The notes under the pieces are model-generated. The model did not search any database. It saw only the letters and a program-made list of their open reading frames with translations, and was not told the DNA's origin. The translations under genes were made by a program, and so were the position numbers. A stretch of DNA of 27,481 bases from contig JAHBAN010000226.1 in assembly GCA_018500075.1 (NCBI GenBank), positions 1-27,481 on the forward strand, in the 5' to 3' direction. The stretch is from Flavobacteriia bacterium (GTDB taxonomy: Bacteria; Bacteroidota; Bacteroidia; Flavobacteriales; Flavobacteriaceae). This document shows positions 7,864 through 15,677 of the stretch, in pieces (the stretch's first letter is position 1; every line of letters begins with the position of its first letter).

Positions 7864-8654
7864 CCAAGGGCCGCCTTTGTGAACAGCCGCTCAAAATTCG
7901 CCTCGCACTGCTGCGCGAAAGCCTCATAGCCCAGCCCAAAGACCTCCGCCGCGACTTTGGCCGTGTGCACAACATACGACGGCTCGTTTTGCTTGCCGCG
8001 AAAAGGCGGCGGCGCAAGATAGGGCGCATCTGTCTCCACCAGAATACGGTCCACGGGCGCGCTCGCAAAAATATCGCGGATCTCCTGACTTTTCGGAAAA
8101 GTCCCGATCCCCGACATCGAAAGATAAAACCCGAGATCAAGCGCCGCCTCGGCCAGATCACGACCCGATGAAAAGCAATGCATCACACAGCCAAAGGCCG
8201 CGTTGTCGTGCTCCTCGCGCAAAATCCGCGCCATATCCTCATCTGCGGCGCGCGCATGGATGATCAGTGGCAAGCCCGCCTCTGCGGCGGCCGCACAATG
8301 AATGCGCAGGCTCTTTTGCTGAATATCCTTGCTCTCTGCGGTGTAATGATAGTCAAGCCCTGTCTCCCCGATCCCGACCATCTTGGGGTGCTCGGCCATA
8401 CGGCAGAGCGCCTCAACGCTGGTCAAAGGCTCCTCTGCCGCGCTCATAGGATGCGTGCCTGCGGCGTAGAATACAGGCGCAAACTCTTCGGCAATCGCGC
8501 GCACGCTCGGCTCGTTTTTCAGCCGCGTGCAGATCGTCACCATACGATGAACACCCGCCTCGACGGCGCGCCCGATATAGTCGGCGCGCGCATGGTCAAA
8601 GTCGGGAAAGTCGAGATGGCAGTGGCTATCGGTTATCTTGGGGCTTGAAGTCAT
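7860..8654 (-). CDS. TatD-family metal-dependent hydrolase (DNase)
   Basis: A 264-residue TIM-barrel amidohydrolase-fold protein of the TatD family. Family signs are H11-x-H13 in SHCHLDFP, the metal-bridging glutamate in GIGETGLDYHY, histidines in LPLIIHARAADED and CVMHCFSSG, and the final ETDAPYLAP with the last metal aspartate. TatD proteins are 3'-5' DNases with proposed roles in DNA repair and quality control; the chromosomal copy next to holB corresponds to E. coli YcfH. It overlaps holB by four bases at its start (8651-8654) and the PhnP-like gene at its end. A methionyl-tRNA synthetase gene, which sits between holB and tatD in many other alphaproteobacteria, is absent here. Confidence 0.93.
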   Translation of the reverse strand: MTSSPKITDSHCHLDFPDFDHARADYIGRAVEAGVHRMVTICTRLKNEPSVRAIAEEFAPVFYAAGTHPMSAAEEPLTSVEALCRMAEHPKMVGIGETGLDYHYTAESKDIQQKSLRIHCAAAAEAGLPLIIHARAADEDMARILREEHDNAAFGCVMHCFSSGRDLAEAALDLGFYLSMSGIGTFPKSQEIRDIFASAPVDRILVETDAPYLAPPPFRGKQNEPSYVVHTAKVAAEVFGLGYEAFAQQCEANFERLFTKAALG

Positions 8655-9796
8655 CTTGCGCTGTGCTCTGCCACGGATCGTTGAATACGCAAGAACGTAT
8701 CAAGGATCAGCGCAGCAGGGTCAAGGTTCACCGCCCGCCCATGACGCGCCCGGCTCAGCAATTCGTCCGAAAGCGCCGCCCAGCGTTGCGCTGCGCCATG
8801 GTCGGGCGCGAGCCGCTCAAAGAGCGCCGGCTCCTTCGGGTTTGCCAAAGCTTGCGCCGCGCCCCCCATCGCCCCCGCCCGCGCCAAGCGAAACAGGAGC
8901 GTCTCCAGAAGCACCAACAAGAGATCAAGCTTCTGTTCACTGCCCCGCGCCGCAAAGGCCTCGGAGAGCCGCAAGACCCGACTGCGGTCAAGCTTGGGCA
9001 GGCTCTCAAAAATCGCAATCAACTCGCCATAAAGCACAAGCCCCTCAAGCTCCAGCATCCGCGCCGCCGCCCCCACAGAGCCGCCCGACAGGGCGCTCAA
9101 GGCGCTGGCCGCCGCTGGATCAAGCCCCGCGTCAACGCCCGCCGCCTCAAGCGCTGCGGCAATGTCCTTGGCCTCAAGCGTGCAAAGACGCAGCTCGCGA
9201 CAGCGCGAGCGGATCGTCGGCAAAAGCCCCTGCGGTTGATGCGCAATCAGCAGAAAGGTGGTAAGCTTGGGCGGCTCCTCAAGCATTTTCAACAGCGCAT
9301 TCGCCGCCTGCGGGTTCATCTCGTCCGCCGCATCCAAAATCACAACGCGCCGCCCGCCTTCCGCCGCGGACATCGACAGAAAATGCCCGAGCTTGCGCAC
9401 ATCCTCCACCACGATCACATCGCGCATCCGCTTTGTCTCGGGGTTCACCGAGCGGGTGATCCTGAAAAGGCGCGGCTCGCTGCCCGCCAGAATCCGCGTC
9501 AAAACAGGGTGGTCCGCGCGCACATCCAGCCGCTCGGGCTTGGCATCCGGCAGAGCGCCAAACATCCCCGCCTCGGCCTGCTCTTCGGTGAGTAAAAACC
9601 GCGCGATCCGCCAGGCCAGCGTGGCCTTACCCACCCCCTTCGGCCCGCTCAAGAGCCAGGCGTGGTGCAAGCGCCCCGCATTGAACGCCTGCAAAAACCG
9701 CCCCTCGGCGGCCTCTTGCCCAAAAAGCTGCACCGTGTCGCGCGGATGCGGCGTGCCCTCCAGACGGTCAGGCTCGATCAGCGCCTCATCCGCCAT
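8651..9796 (-). CDS. holB: DNA polymerase III subunit delta'
   Basis: A 381-residue clamp-loader subunit. The AAA+ fold is seen in the Walker A-like loop LSGPKGVGKATLAWRIARFL (about residues 48-67), the VVIVEDVRKLGHFLSMSAAEGG and VVILDAADEMN segments, and the sensor/SRC motif in LLPTIRSRCRELRL. The Walker A lysine is present, although E. coli delta' does not itself bind ATP. The C-terminal part is the usual weakly conserved helical collar. Position between tmk and tatD matches the classical tmk-holB-tatD order. Its ATG 9796 shares one base with the tmk stop (TGATG), indicating translational coupling. Confidence 0.93.
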   Translation of the reverse strand: MADEALIEPDRLEGTPHPRDTVQLFGQEAAEGRFLQAFNAGRLHHAWLLSGPKGVGKATLAWRIARFLLTEEQAEAGMFGALPDAKPERLDVRADHPVLTRILAGSEPRLFRITRSVNPETKRMRDVIVVEDVRKLGHFLSMSAAEGGRRVVILDAADEMNPQAANALLKMLEEPPKLTTFLLIAHQPQGLLPTIRSRCRELRLCTLEAKDIAAALEAAGVDAGLDPAAASALSALSGGSVGAAARMLELEGLVLYGELIAIFESLPKLDRSRVLRLSEAFAARGSEQKLDLLLVLLETLLFRLARAGAMGGAAQALANPKEPALFERLAPDHGAAQRWAALSDELLSRARHGRAVNLDPAALILDTFLRIQRSVAEHSAR

Positions 9797-10422
9797 CAGA
9801 GCGCCGCCCTGACCGCCAGAAGCGCATCCGCCGCAATCGCCTCGATATCGCGCCCCGCATCAATCACCGCAAAGCGCTCGGGCGCACCCTCTGCCAGCGC
9901 CAGAAAGCCCTGCCGCATCGCGATCTGCATCTCAAGCCCCATATCCTCAAAGCGCTCCTCTGCGGTTTGCCGCGCTTTGGCGCGCGCAAGGCCAAGCTCT
10001 GGGTCCATATCAAACAACAGCGTCAAATCGGCCTCCCGCCCGATCATCAGCGCATGGAGCTTGTCCACCACATCGCGCAAATCGCCACGCGTCAGGCCCT
10101 GATAGACCCGCGTCGAATCCACAAAACGGTCGCAGATCACAATGGTTCCCGCCGCAAGAGCCGGCAAAATCGTGCGCTCCAGATGGTCGCGCCGCGCAGC
10201 CGTAAAGAGCAGGATTTCCGTCTCTGCCGACCAGCGGTCAGGCTCGCCCTCAAGCACAAGGCTGCGGATTTCTTCGGCACCGGGCGAGCCGCCCGGCTCG
10301 CGGGTGAGCAAAACACGGTGCCCCCCGGCCTCAAGCGCCGCCTTCAAAAGCGCCGCCTGAGTCGATTTGCCAGACCCGTCCACGCCTTCCAGCGTGATAA
10401 ACTGCGCTTTCCCGTGGCTCAA
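9796..10422 (-). CDS. tmk: Thymidylate kinase
   Basis: A 208-residue dTMP kinase, which phosphorylates dTMP to dTDP for DNA synthesis. The P-loop GVDGSGKST (about residues 13-21) is intact, the TREPGG motif follows at about 40-45, and the substrate signature DRFVDSTRVYQG is in the middle. The LID region contains the R-x-x-x-R/E pattern of the family. No ATG lies upstream of the P-loop; the start is TTG 10422, which overlaps the dac stop (TTGA) and has GAGGG 6 bases upstream. Coupled to dac and holB. Confidence 0.95.
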   Translation of the reverse strand: MSHGKAQFITLEGVDGSGKSTQAALLKAALEAGGHRVLLTREPGGSPGAEEIRSLVLEGEPDRWSAETEILLFTAARRDHLERTILPALAAGTIVICDRFVDSTRVYQGLTRGDLRDVVDKLHALMIGREADLTLLFDMDPELGLARAKARQTAEERFEDMGLEMQIAMRQGFLALAEGAPERFAVIDAGRDIEAIAADALLAVRAAL

Positions 10423-11588
10423 AGCGCGCCCTCAGCCTCAGCCATCAGCTTTTTCACAACCCTCTTTGACGCCGTTTTCAGACGCACCATCACCCCGCCC
10501 TGCGCCACCGTGCTGGCCGCCACCAAAGGCACTTCCGTCTCCGCCAGCCCCTCGGGACGGATGATCAGCTTTCCAACAGTCGCCCCGGCCATCACAGGCG
10601 CCGTCAACGGCCCGTCATACACCACCTCCGCCGAAACCTTGCCGTCGCTTCCGCTCGGCAACAGCGTGTTGAGCGGCTTGGCCGCGGTCAGCGCCACAGT
10701 GGCCGCCTCGCCCATCCAGACCTCGGCCTCGGCCACAATCTGACCCTCTTTCAAAAGCTCGACTGTGGTAAACTGGCGAAACGCCCAATTGGTGATCGCC
10801 TCGGCCTCGCGGGCGCGCCCCTGCTCTGTCTCAAGCCCCGAAATCACAAAAACAATCCGCCGCGCGCCCTGTTTCACAGAGCCGACAAGCCCATAGCCCG
10901 CCTCCTGCGTATGGCCGGTTTTCAGGCCGTCCGCCCCGATCCCAAGCCCCAAAAGCGGGTTGCGGTTGTAGCGGTTCTGGCTTTCGGTTTTATCAAACAG
11001 AAACTCCTTCTCCGCAAACATCTCGTAAAACTCGGGGAAATCCTCAATGATCTTTGTCGCCAGAATGGCCAGATCGCGCATCGACATCCGCTGTCCGGGG
11101 TCGGGCCAGCCATTGGAATTGGCAAAAGTCGAGTGGCTCATGCCGATCTTGCCGGCCCGTTCGGTCATAAACCGCGCAAACCCCGCCTCGGTCCCGTCCG
11201 GACTGAGCGCCTCGGCAATCACAGCGCAAGCGTCATTGCCCGACAAGACAATAATCCCGCGCAGCAGGTCCTGAACAGTGACCCGCTCTCCCGCCTGCAA
11301 AAACATGGTCGAGCCGCCATAGCTCATCGCGTGCTCCGAAACCCGCAGCTCTTCCTCAAGCTTGAGCCGCCCGTCGCGCACCGCTTCAAACGCCACATAC
11401 AGCGTCATCAGCTTGCTCATGGATGCCGGGGGCAAAGGCACATCGGCATCTTTAGACAAGAGCACGGTCCCTGTGGTGTAATCCAGAACAAAAGCCGAGG
11501 TCGCACGCGTCTCGAACGCAGCAAGGCTCAAGGACTGCGCCAGCAGCGCCCCCCAAAAAACAACAGCAGTAAACCCCGCGCGCAGCAT
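10419..11588 (-). CDS. D-alanyl-D-alanine carboxypeptidase (PBP5/6 type)
   Basis: A 389-residue exported serine peptidase (family S11) that removes the terminal D-alanine from peptidoglycan stem peptides. A signal peptide (FTAVVFWGALLAQSLSLAA) is followed by the three active-site motifs in order: S56-M-S-K59, S116-G-N118 and K223-T-G225. A PBP5-like C-terminal beta domain follows, ending in a basic amphipathic segment (RLKTASKRVVKKLM) suited to membrane attachment. I take ATG 11588 as start because GGAGG lies five bases before it; ATG 11600 is an alternative. The gene begins 23 bases after the SPOR lipoprotein stop and overlaps tmk by four bases, linking wall maturation to the replication genes downstream. 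Confidence 0.92.
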   Translation of the reverse strand: MLRAGFTAVVFWGALLAQSLSLAAFETRATSAFVLDYTTGTVLLSKDADVPLPPASMSKLMTLYVAFEAVRDGRLKLEEELRVSEHAMSYGGSTMFLQAGERVTVQDLLRGIIVLSGNDACAVIAEALSPDGTEAGFARFMTERAGKIGMSHSTFANSNGWPDPGQRMSMRDLAILATKIIEDFPEFYEMFAEKEFLFDKTESQNRYNRNPLLGLGIGADGLKTGHTQEAGYGLVGSVKQGARRIVFVISGLETEQGRAREAEAITNWAFRQFTTVELLKEGQIVAEAEVWMGEAATVALTAAKPLNTLLPSGSDGKVSAEVVYDGPLTAPVMAGATVGKLIIRPEGLAETEVPLVAASTVAQGGVMVRLKTASKRVVKKLMAEAEGAL

Positions 11589-11611
11589 CAGCGCCTCCAT
11601 CGGTCTTGTGG

Positions 11612-12478
11612 TCAATTCTTCACGGCGTAAGCATCGCTAAAGCCCTGAGACTTCACCTTCTTGATCAACTGGTTCAGCTCGGACTTGCTCTGCGCCGGCC
11701 CGACGATCACTCGCCAGAAGGTTTTGCCGTTCAGGCTTTGCTGCTTCACCGTCGGGATCATACCCGCCGTGCGCATCGCCGTGGCCGTATTGTTCGCGTT
11801 GGTCTCAACGCTGAAAATCCCGATCTGAACAAAAGGCTTGGCCAATGACGACGCCAGCACAGGCGCCGCAACAGGCTCGACCGTGCGCTCCAAAGCGCCC
11901 TCGGCCGCCTCGATAGCCGCCCCGGCGCTTTCAATCGGATCAAGCGCAGTTTCAGCGACAAACTCGGGCGCGCTCAGCCCGGCGGCCTCCGCGTCTTCCG
12001 GCGCCGCTTCCACAGCAACGCTCTCGCGGCGCAAGGCCGTGACATTCAGCTCCTTGGGGGCGCCCGCCAGAAGCCCCAAAGCCTCCGCCGCATCCGAAGA
12101 GACCTGCAACCGCGGACCGGGGTTTTCCCGCTCCCGACGGAACAGCGCCCCGACAACAAACTTCCCGCTGGCCGGGTTGCGGATGATCACCCGCTCAGGC
12201 TCTTTGACATCCGGATGCGCGACCCAGACACCGCCCAGCGAGGGCCGCCCGTCCCAAAGCCCTGCCTCGCTGACCTGAAACACATCCGGCGCCTCGACAT
12301 CGCGCTCGACGGTCTTTTGCCCCGCAGCGGCCATATCCAGAGCCTCGCCTTGCGGCTGTGGCTTGAGAAAGCTGAAATTGGCGCCGTCTTCACAGCCCGA
12401 CAGGAGCAGCACCGCTCCCACCACCAAGCCAAATCCACGCGCGCCGCCAAATCGAAAGGACTGAAACTGTTTATACAT
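11612..12478 (-). CDS. SPOR domain-containing lipoprotein
   Basis: A 288-residue predicted lipoprotein. A short basic N-terminus and hydrophobic stretch (GLVVGAVLLLSGCEDG) place a lipobox LSGC near residue 29. An extended alanine- and glutamate-rich linker covers about residues 60-205. The last 75 or so residues form a SPOR domain, with FVQIGIFSVETNANN, the NGKTFWRVIVGP core and a final helix and strand ending DAYAVKN. SPOR domains bind denuded septal glycan, so the protein probably acts at division sites in the envelope; a septal or RlpA-like role is possible but there is no lytic domain. ATG 12478 is chosen because it gives a proper signal peptide; GTG and ATG codons 25-30 bases upstream would extend it. 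First gene of the seven-gene operon. Confidence 0.87.
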   Translation of the reverse strand: MYKQFQSFRFGGARGFGLVVGAVLLLSGCEDGANFSFLKPQPQGEALDMAAAGQKTVERDVEAPDVFQVSEAGLWDGRPSLGGVWVAHPDVKEPERVIIRNPASGKFVVGALFRRERENPGPRLQVSSDAAEALGLLAGAPKELNVTALRRESVAVEAAPEDAEAAGLSAPEFVAETALDPIESAGAAIEAAEGALERTVEPVAAPVLASSLAKPFVQIGIFSVETNANNTATAMRTAGMIPTVKQQSLNGKTFWRVIVGPAQSKSELNQLIKKVKSQGFSDAYAVKN

Positions 12479-12726
12479 TCTGCTCTCTGCCAAATCCCGC
12501 CGCATCACCCGAAAAGAACAACGCCGCCCGCTTCATCACCGCGCTTTTTCACACGCATTGCCAAAGAGTTTAGCCTTTTGGAGCGCTCATGAAAAGTCCG
12601 GCCTTCACAATCGGCATAATTTCGTCGCCCAAAACCACCGCAAGATGACACTTTCGTAAAATTCTTCGCCCAATGTGTGTTTTTGTGGTTTTCACTGCCA
12701 CAATCTCACGCTAAGGAAGCCGCGTC

Positions 12727-12816
12727 GGAGGAGTGGCAGAGTGGTTGAATGCACCGGTCTTGAAAACCGACGAGGGTTAACGCCCTCCGTGGGTTCGAAT
12801 CCCACCTCCTCCGCCA
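12727..12816 (+). tRNA. tRNA-Ser (anticodon UGA)
   Basis: The 90-base sequence folds as a class II tRNA. The acceptor arms are GGAGGAG (12727-12733) and CTCCTCC (12806-12812), followed by discriminator G and an encoded CCA (12814-12816). The anticodon loop CTTGAAA gives TGA at 12761-12763. A long variable arm (CGAGGGTTAACGCCCTCC) identifies serine, and the T-arm GTGGGTTCGAATCCCAC is perfect. It reads UCA and, through wobble, other UCN codons. It is isolated from other tRNA genes. Confidence 0.98.
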
Positions 12817-12933
12817 TTCAGGCTCAACATAGCAAAGCACTCGGGCGGGCCTTTGGTCCGGGCGCCTATTTGCCTCACAGAGCTTGATGCAAGGTTGCGT
12901 TTCAGACCCGTTTTCAGCCCGGCCTCCAGACCT

Positions 12934-13013
12934 GTTATATTTTAAAGGGCCTTGCCGGCTTTGGCGGCGTTATTCCTCGTTTGATGCGCCTCTGATGTGT
13001 CTTTTAAAATAAC
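12934..13013. repeat. Imperfect AT-rich inverted repeat downstream of the tRNA
   Basis: GTTATATTTTAAA (12934-12946) is mirrored by CTTTTAAAATAAC (13001-13013); the arms pair over most of their length with one or two single-base bulges and enclose about 54 bases. The stretch 12817-13083 otherwise holds no frame I trust. The element could be a transcript end for the minus-strand gene starting at 13560, or chance. Confidence 0.25.
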
Positions 13014-13083
13014 ATTTGGGCGCAGGTCGGGGGCGGCGGGATGTATTTACCAAAGGTCCGGCGCGTCCGGTGAGGCCGGCGGC

Positions 13084-13560
13084 CTAGTTTGAGACCAAAA
13101 CCGGATTGGTCAGCAACAATGTCGGCAGGCGACGTTTCGGCCCAAGGCTTTCAGGCGCGTTTTCGCTCAGTTTGCTTTCGATCAGATAGGCAAAAGACTG
13201 CGTGACCTCATGCAAACGGGCCTCGGCTCTTTCGGCCCGTCTTTGGGTCGCGCTGGCGCGCTCCTTCAAATCCTGAATCTGCGCTTTGAGGTTCTGGCTG
13301 TCCGCCTTAACCATCTCCAAGGCTATGGCATAATTGAGTTTTTCGGCCTTTTCGTCGTTCAGCCGCTGGGTCAGCCCAAACAGTTCGGCCTGTGCACTTT
13401 GTGAAAACGAGCCAAGCTTCATAATCAGCCGGAGCGCATCTTCGACCTCAAGCCCGAACTCATGCGCCCCATCCGACGCAAGAATCGTTTTGGCCACAAG
13501 CGAGAGCATTGCCTTTTTGCGGCCTGTGATCTCTTCGAGCTTTTCCCACGTGATGGTCAC
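13084..13560 (-). CDS. Hypothetical coiled-coil protein
   Basis: A 158-residue protein that I do not recognise. The N-terminal third (WEKLEEITGRKKAMLSLVAKTILASDGAHEFGLEVEDALRL in outline) looks helical. Residues about 60-125 form a long charged helix with repeated L/A heptads (LNDEKAEKLNYAIALEM, LKAQIQDLKERASATQRR), a likely coiled coil. The tail is short and hydrophobic (TLLLTNPVLV). There is no signal peptide or membrane segment. The start is GTG 13560 with GGGAGG 6 bases upstream, a strong ribosome site that supports a real gene. It stands alone, between tRNA-Ser and the LysR gene, in flanks that are more AT-rich than the rest of the window. Confidence 0.65.
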   Translation of the reverse strand: MTITWEKLEEITGRKKAMLSLVAKTILASDGAHEFGLEVEDALRLIMKLGSFSQSAQAELFGLTQRLNDEKAEKLNYAIALEMVKADSQNLKAQIQDLKERASATQRRAERAEARLHEVTQSFAYLIESKLSENAPESLGPKRRLPTLLLTNPVLVSN

Positions 13561-13756
13561 GTAAGCCTCCCTGCCTATCTCCTGCCTGTCATAAAGGAGT
13601 TAAATAGCCAAAGCGACCCGCTAATCTCGCTAGATTTGATTTTGCCGCTTTTCTTGATGTTTTAGGCGCAATATCGCGGCATCTGGCAGCAAAGCCATGA
13701 GGCCCCGCGCGCCGCAAACGCCATAAACCCCGCGCCAGAACCCGCCTAAAACCGGC

Positions 13757-14713
13757 CTAGCCGTAGGTGCGCGCCGCGAGGGGCGTCTGCGCGATCTCCT
13801 GCTCAAGCTGCTCGGCAAACAGGGCCTCCGCCCGGTTGAGGCGTTTGCGCGGATTGCGCACCAGAAAGATGTCCACAGCGGGCGGCTCCTCATAGGGTGG
13901 CAAGCGCCAGAGCAGCCCGCGCGCCACATCATCGGCCGCAACGTGCACAGGCAGCGAACCGATCCCCATGCCGCATTGGATCATCCGCCGCACCTCCTCA
14001 AGCTGCGAGGACCGCCCCACAACGTCATAATCCAGCCCCCACTTGCTGCGCAAAAGCGCAACGGGGCGCAGCGCGTCGTTGAGGTCATCGGTGTCAAAGG
14101 AGACCGCAGGATAATGTCGCAAATCCTTGAGTGTCAGCGCATCACAGCCAAACAGCGGATGCGACGGCCCGCAGTAAAACCCGAAGAACTCGCGATACAT
14201 ATGCAGATAGCTCGTGTCCGAAAACTTGCGGTTGACGAGACAGATGCCAAAGCTCGACAGCCGTTCGCGGACCGAATGGACAACCCGCGCACTGGTATCA
14301 ATCCTGATGTTAAAGCGCACTTTCGGATGCTCCGCACTCATCGCTTTCAACACCGCATCAAACAGCGGCGTCACCACATGGGACGCCAGCATGATGTTGA
14401 TTTCGCCCGAAACTTCCTGCTCCGCCGTCTGCGTCAGCTCGGGCAGCCGCACAACCCCTGCAAACATCTCGGCGCATTCAGACTGAAGCTGTAGCCCCGC
14501 CGCCGTCAGCCGAAAGGTGCCATGCCCGCGATCAATCAGCTTACAGCCAAGCTCTGCCTCAAGCCGTTGCAGCGCAAGGCTCACCGAAGGCTGCCCGCGC
14601 AAAAGCCGATGCGCCGCGCGGGTGATACTGCCCTCCTGCGCAATCACCAGAAAACTGCGCAGCAGATTCCAGTCAAGGCGGAAGGCAAATTTGGTGTCGA
14701 CGTCATAGGACAT
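13757..14713 (-). CDS. LysR-family transcriptional regulator
   Basis: A 318-residue LysR-type activator or repressor. The winged helix-turn-helix lies at about residues 10-70 (LRSFLVIAQEGSITRAAHRL, then QPSVSLALQRLEAELG), followed by a linker helix. A two-lobed effector domain runs from about residue 95, with INIMLASHVVTPLFDAV and the GMGIGSLPVHVA motif near the C-terminal hinge. It diverges from the ABC transporter and beta-keto acid operon, the usual arrangement for LysR control of a neighbouring pathway whose substrate or intermediate is the inducer. ATG 14713 is preferred (MSYDVDTKF); an in-frame extension to 14740 is possible. A T-N11-A palindrome overlaps this start codon. Confidence 0.92.
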   Translation of the reverse strand: MSYDVDTKFAFRLDWNLLRSFLVIAQEGSITRAAHRLLRGQPSVSLALQRLEAELGCKLIDRGHGTFRLTAAGLQLQSECAEMFAGVVRLPELTQTAEQEVSGEINIMLASHVVTPLFDAVLKAMSAEHPKVRFNIRIDTSARVVHSVRERLSSFGICLVNRKFSDTSYLHMYREFFGFYCGPSHPLFGCDALTLKDLRHYPAVSFDTDDLNDALRPVALLRSKWGLDYDVVGRSSQLEEVRRMIQCGMGIGSLPVHVAADDVARGLLWRLPPYEEPPAVDIFLVRNPRKRLNRAEALFAEQLEQEIAQTPLAARTYG

Positions 14714-14726
14714 TAATTTTATTAAT
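14712..14726. promoter_or_regulatory. Candidate LysR operator (T-N11-A palindrome)
   Basis: ATTAA (14712-14716), a 5-base spacer and TTAAT (14722-14726) form a perfect dyad that contains the TTAA-N5-TTAA, T-N11-A pattern of LysR-type sites. It lies in the 85-bp gap between the divergent LysR gene and the importer operon and overlaps the regulator's start codon, as expected for autorepression. A weak plus-strand -35-like TTGCCA occurs at 14750-14755. All of this is motif reading only. Confidence 0.4.
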
Positions 14727-14798
14727 CCTTTGCATTCCAAGTATCAATTTTGCCAATTTCACACCTCCATGCAATAGTTTTTGCAAGGAGTCTGCCCA

Positions 14799-15674
14799 TT
14801 GTCTGATCAAAGCCTGCCTGCGGATCGCCGCCCCTGGATTTTGCTATCGCCTGCGCTGGTGTTCATCACGGCGCTGGTCGTGGTGCCGATGGCCTTTATC
14901 CTCGTCTACTCGTTTTACGAAAACATCGACCTCGCCCAAGATGTGCCCGCCTTCCAGTTTGGCAACTGGCAAGAGCTGCTCACAGACAGCTACTATCGCA
15001 CAGCCATCTGGAAGACCCTGCGCCTCTCGCTGATCGTGACAGGGCTGGCCGCCGTGCTCGGCTATATCCCCGCCTATGTGATCGCGATGACGCGCTACCG
15101 CCACAAATGGCTGCTGCTGTTGCTGCTGATCATTCCCTTCTGGATCAGCTTCATCATCCGCACCCTGAGCTGGATTCACATTTTCGGCAATCAAGGCGCG
15201 CTCAACGGCCTTCTCGGCCTCCTTGGTCTCACAGAAGCCCCCCTTTCAATCATGTATACAGAGTTCACAGTGATCGTCGGCTTCATCCATGTGTTCCTGC
15301 CCTATATGATCCTCAATATCTATGTCAGCCTTGAAGGCATTGATCAAAACTTGGAGCCGGCCGCGCGCACTCTTGGCGCGACCCCGTGGCAGGCTTTTCG
15401 CGAAGTCACCTTGCCGCTCTCCCTGCCCGGCCTCGCCGCGGGCTGCCTGCTCGTCTTTGTGCTCACAGGCGGAAGCTATGTGACGCCGCTTATTCTCGGC
15501 GGCCCGTCTGATTTTCTCTTTGGCAATCTCGTCTATGACGCGGTGGTCACAGAGCTGAACTGGCCGATGGGCGCGACGCTCTCCTTTGCGCTGCTTCTGT
15601 TTCTCGGCAGCGTCGTGGTGCTTTATTCCAAACTTATGGGCATGGACCAGCTGTCCAAAGCCTTCGGGAGATAG
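14799..15674 (+). CDS. ABC transporter permease, spermidine/putrescine type (PotB-like)
   Basis: A 291-residue inner-membrane permease with six hydrophobic segments. It carries the EAA loop that docks on the ATPase (EPAARTLGATPWQAFREVTLPLSLPG, in outline EPAARTLGA then FREVTLPLSLPG, near residues 188-212). Similarity in layout is to PotB/PotH, the first permease of polyamine importers. No ATG fits: AAGGAG (14785-14790) points to TTG 14799 with an 8-base gap, giving MSDQSLPADRRPW. First gene of the nine-gene operon; the second permease follows after 3 bases. Confidence 0.9.
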   Translation: MSDQSLPADRRPWILLSPALVFITALVVVPMAFILVYSFYENIDLAQDVPAFQFGNWQELLTDSYYRTAIWKTLRLSLIVTGLAAVLGYIPAYVIAMTRYRHKWLLLLLLIIPFWISFIIRTLSWIHIFGNQGALNGLLGLLGLTEAPLSIMYTEFTVIVGFIHVFLPYMILNIYVSLEGIDQNLEPAARTLGATPWQAFREVTLPLSLPGLAAGCLLVFVLTGGSYVTPLILGGPSDFLFGNLVYDAVVTELNWPMGATLSFALLLFLGSVVVLYSKLMGMDQLSKAFGR

Positions 15675-15677
15675 GAT

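Noticed and set aside
12826..12868. GGGCC-TTT-GGTCC stem after the tRNA as its terminator
   Set aside because: Short stem with a wobble pair and no following T-run.
12675..12887. 70-codon plus-strand frame across the tRNA
   Set aside because: It lies over the tRNA-Ser gene and its sequence simply translates the tRNA.
13623..13636. AATCT-CGCT-AGATT dyad upstream of the coiled-coil gene
   Set aside because: Five-base arms in an AT-rich patch are expected by chance; it lies about 60 bases from the start with no other promoter sign.
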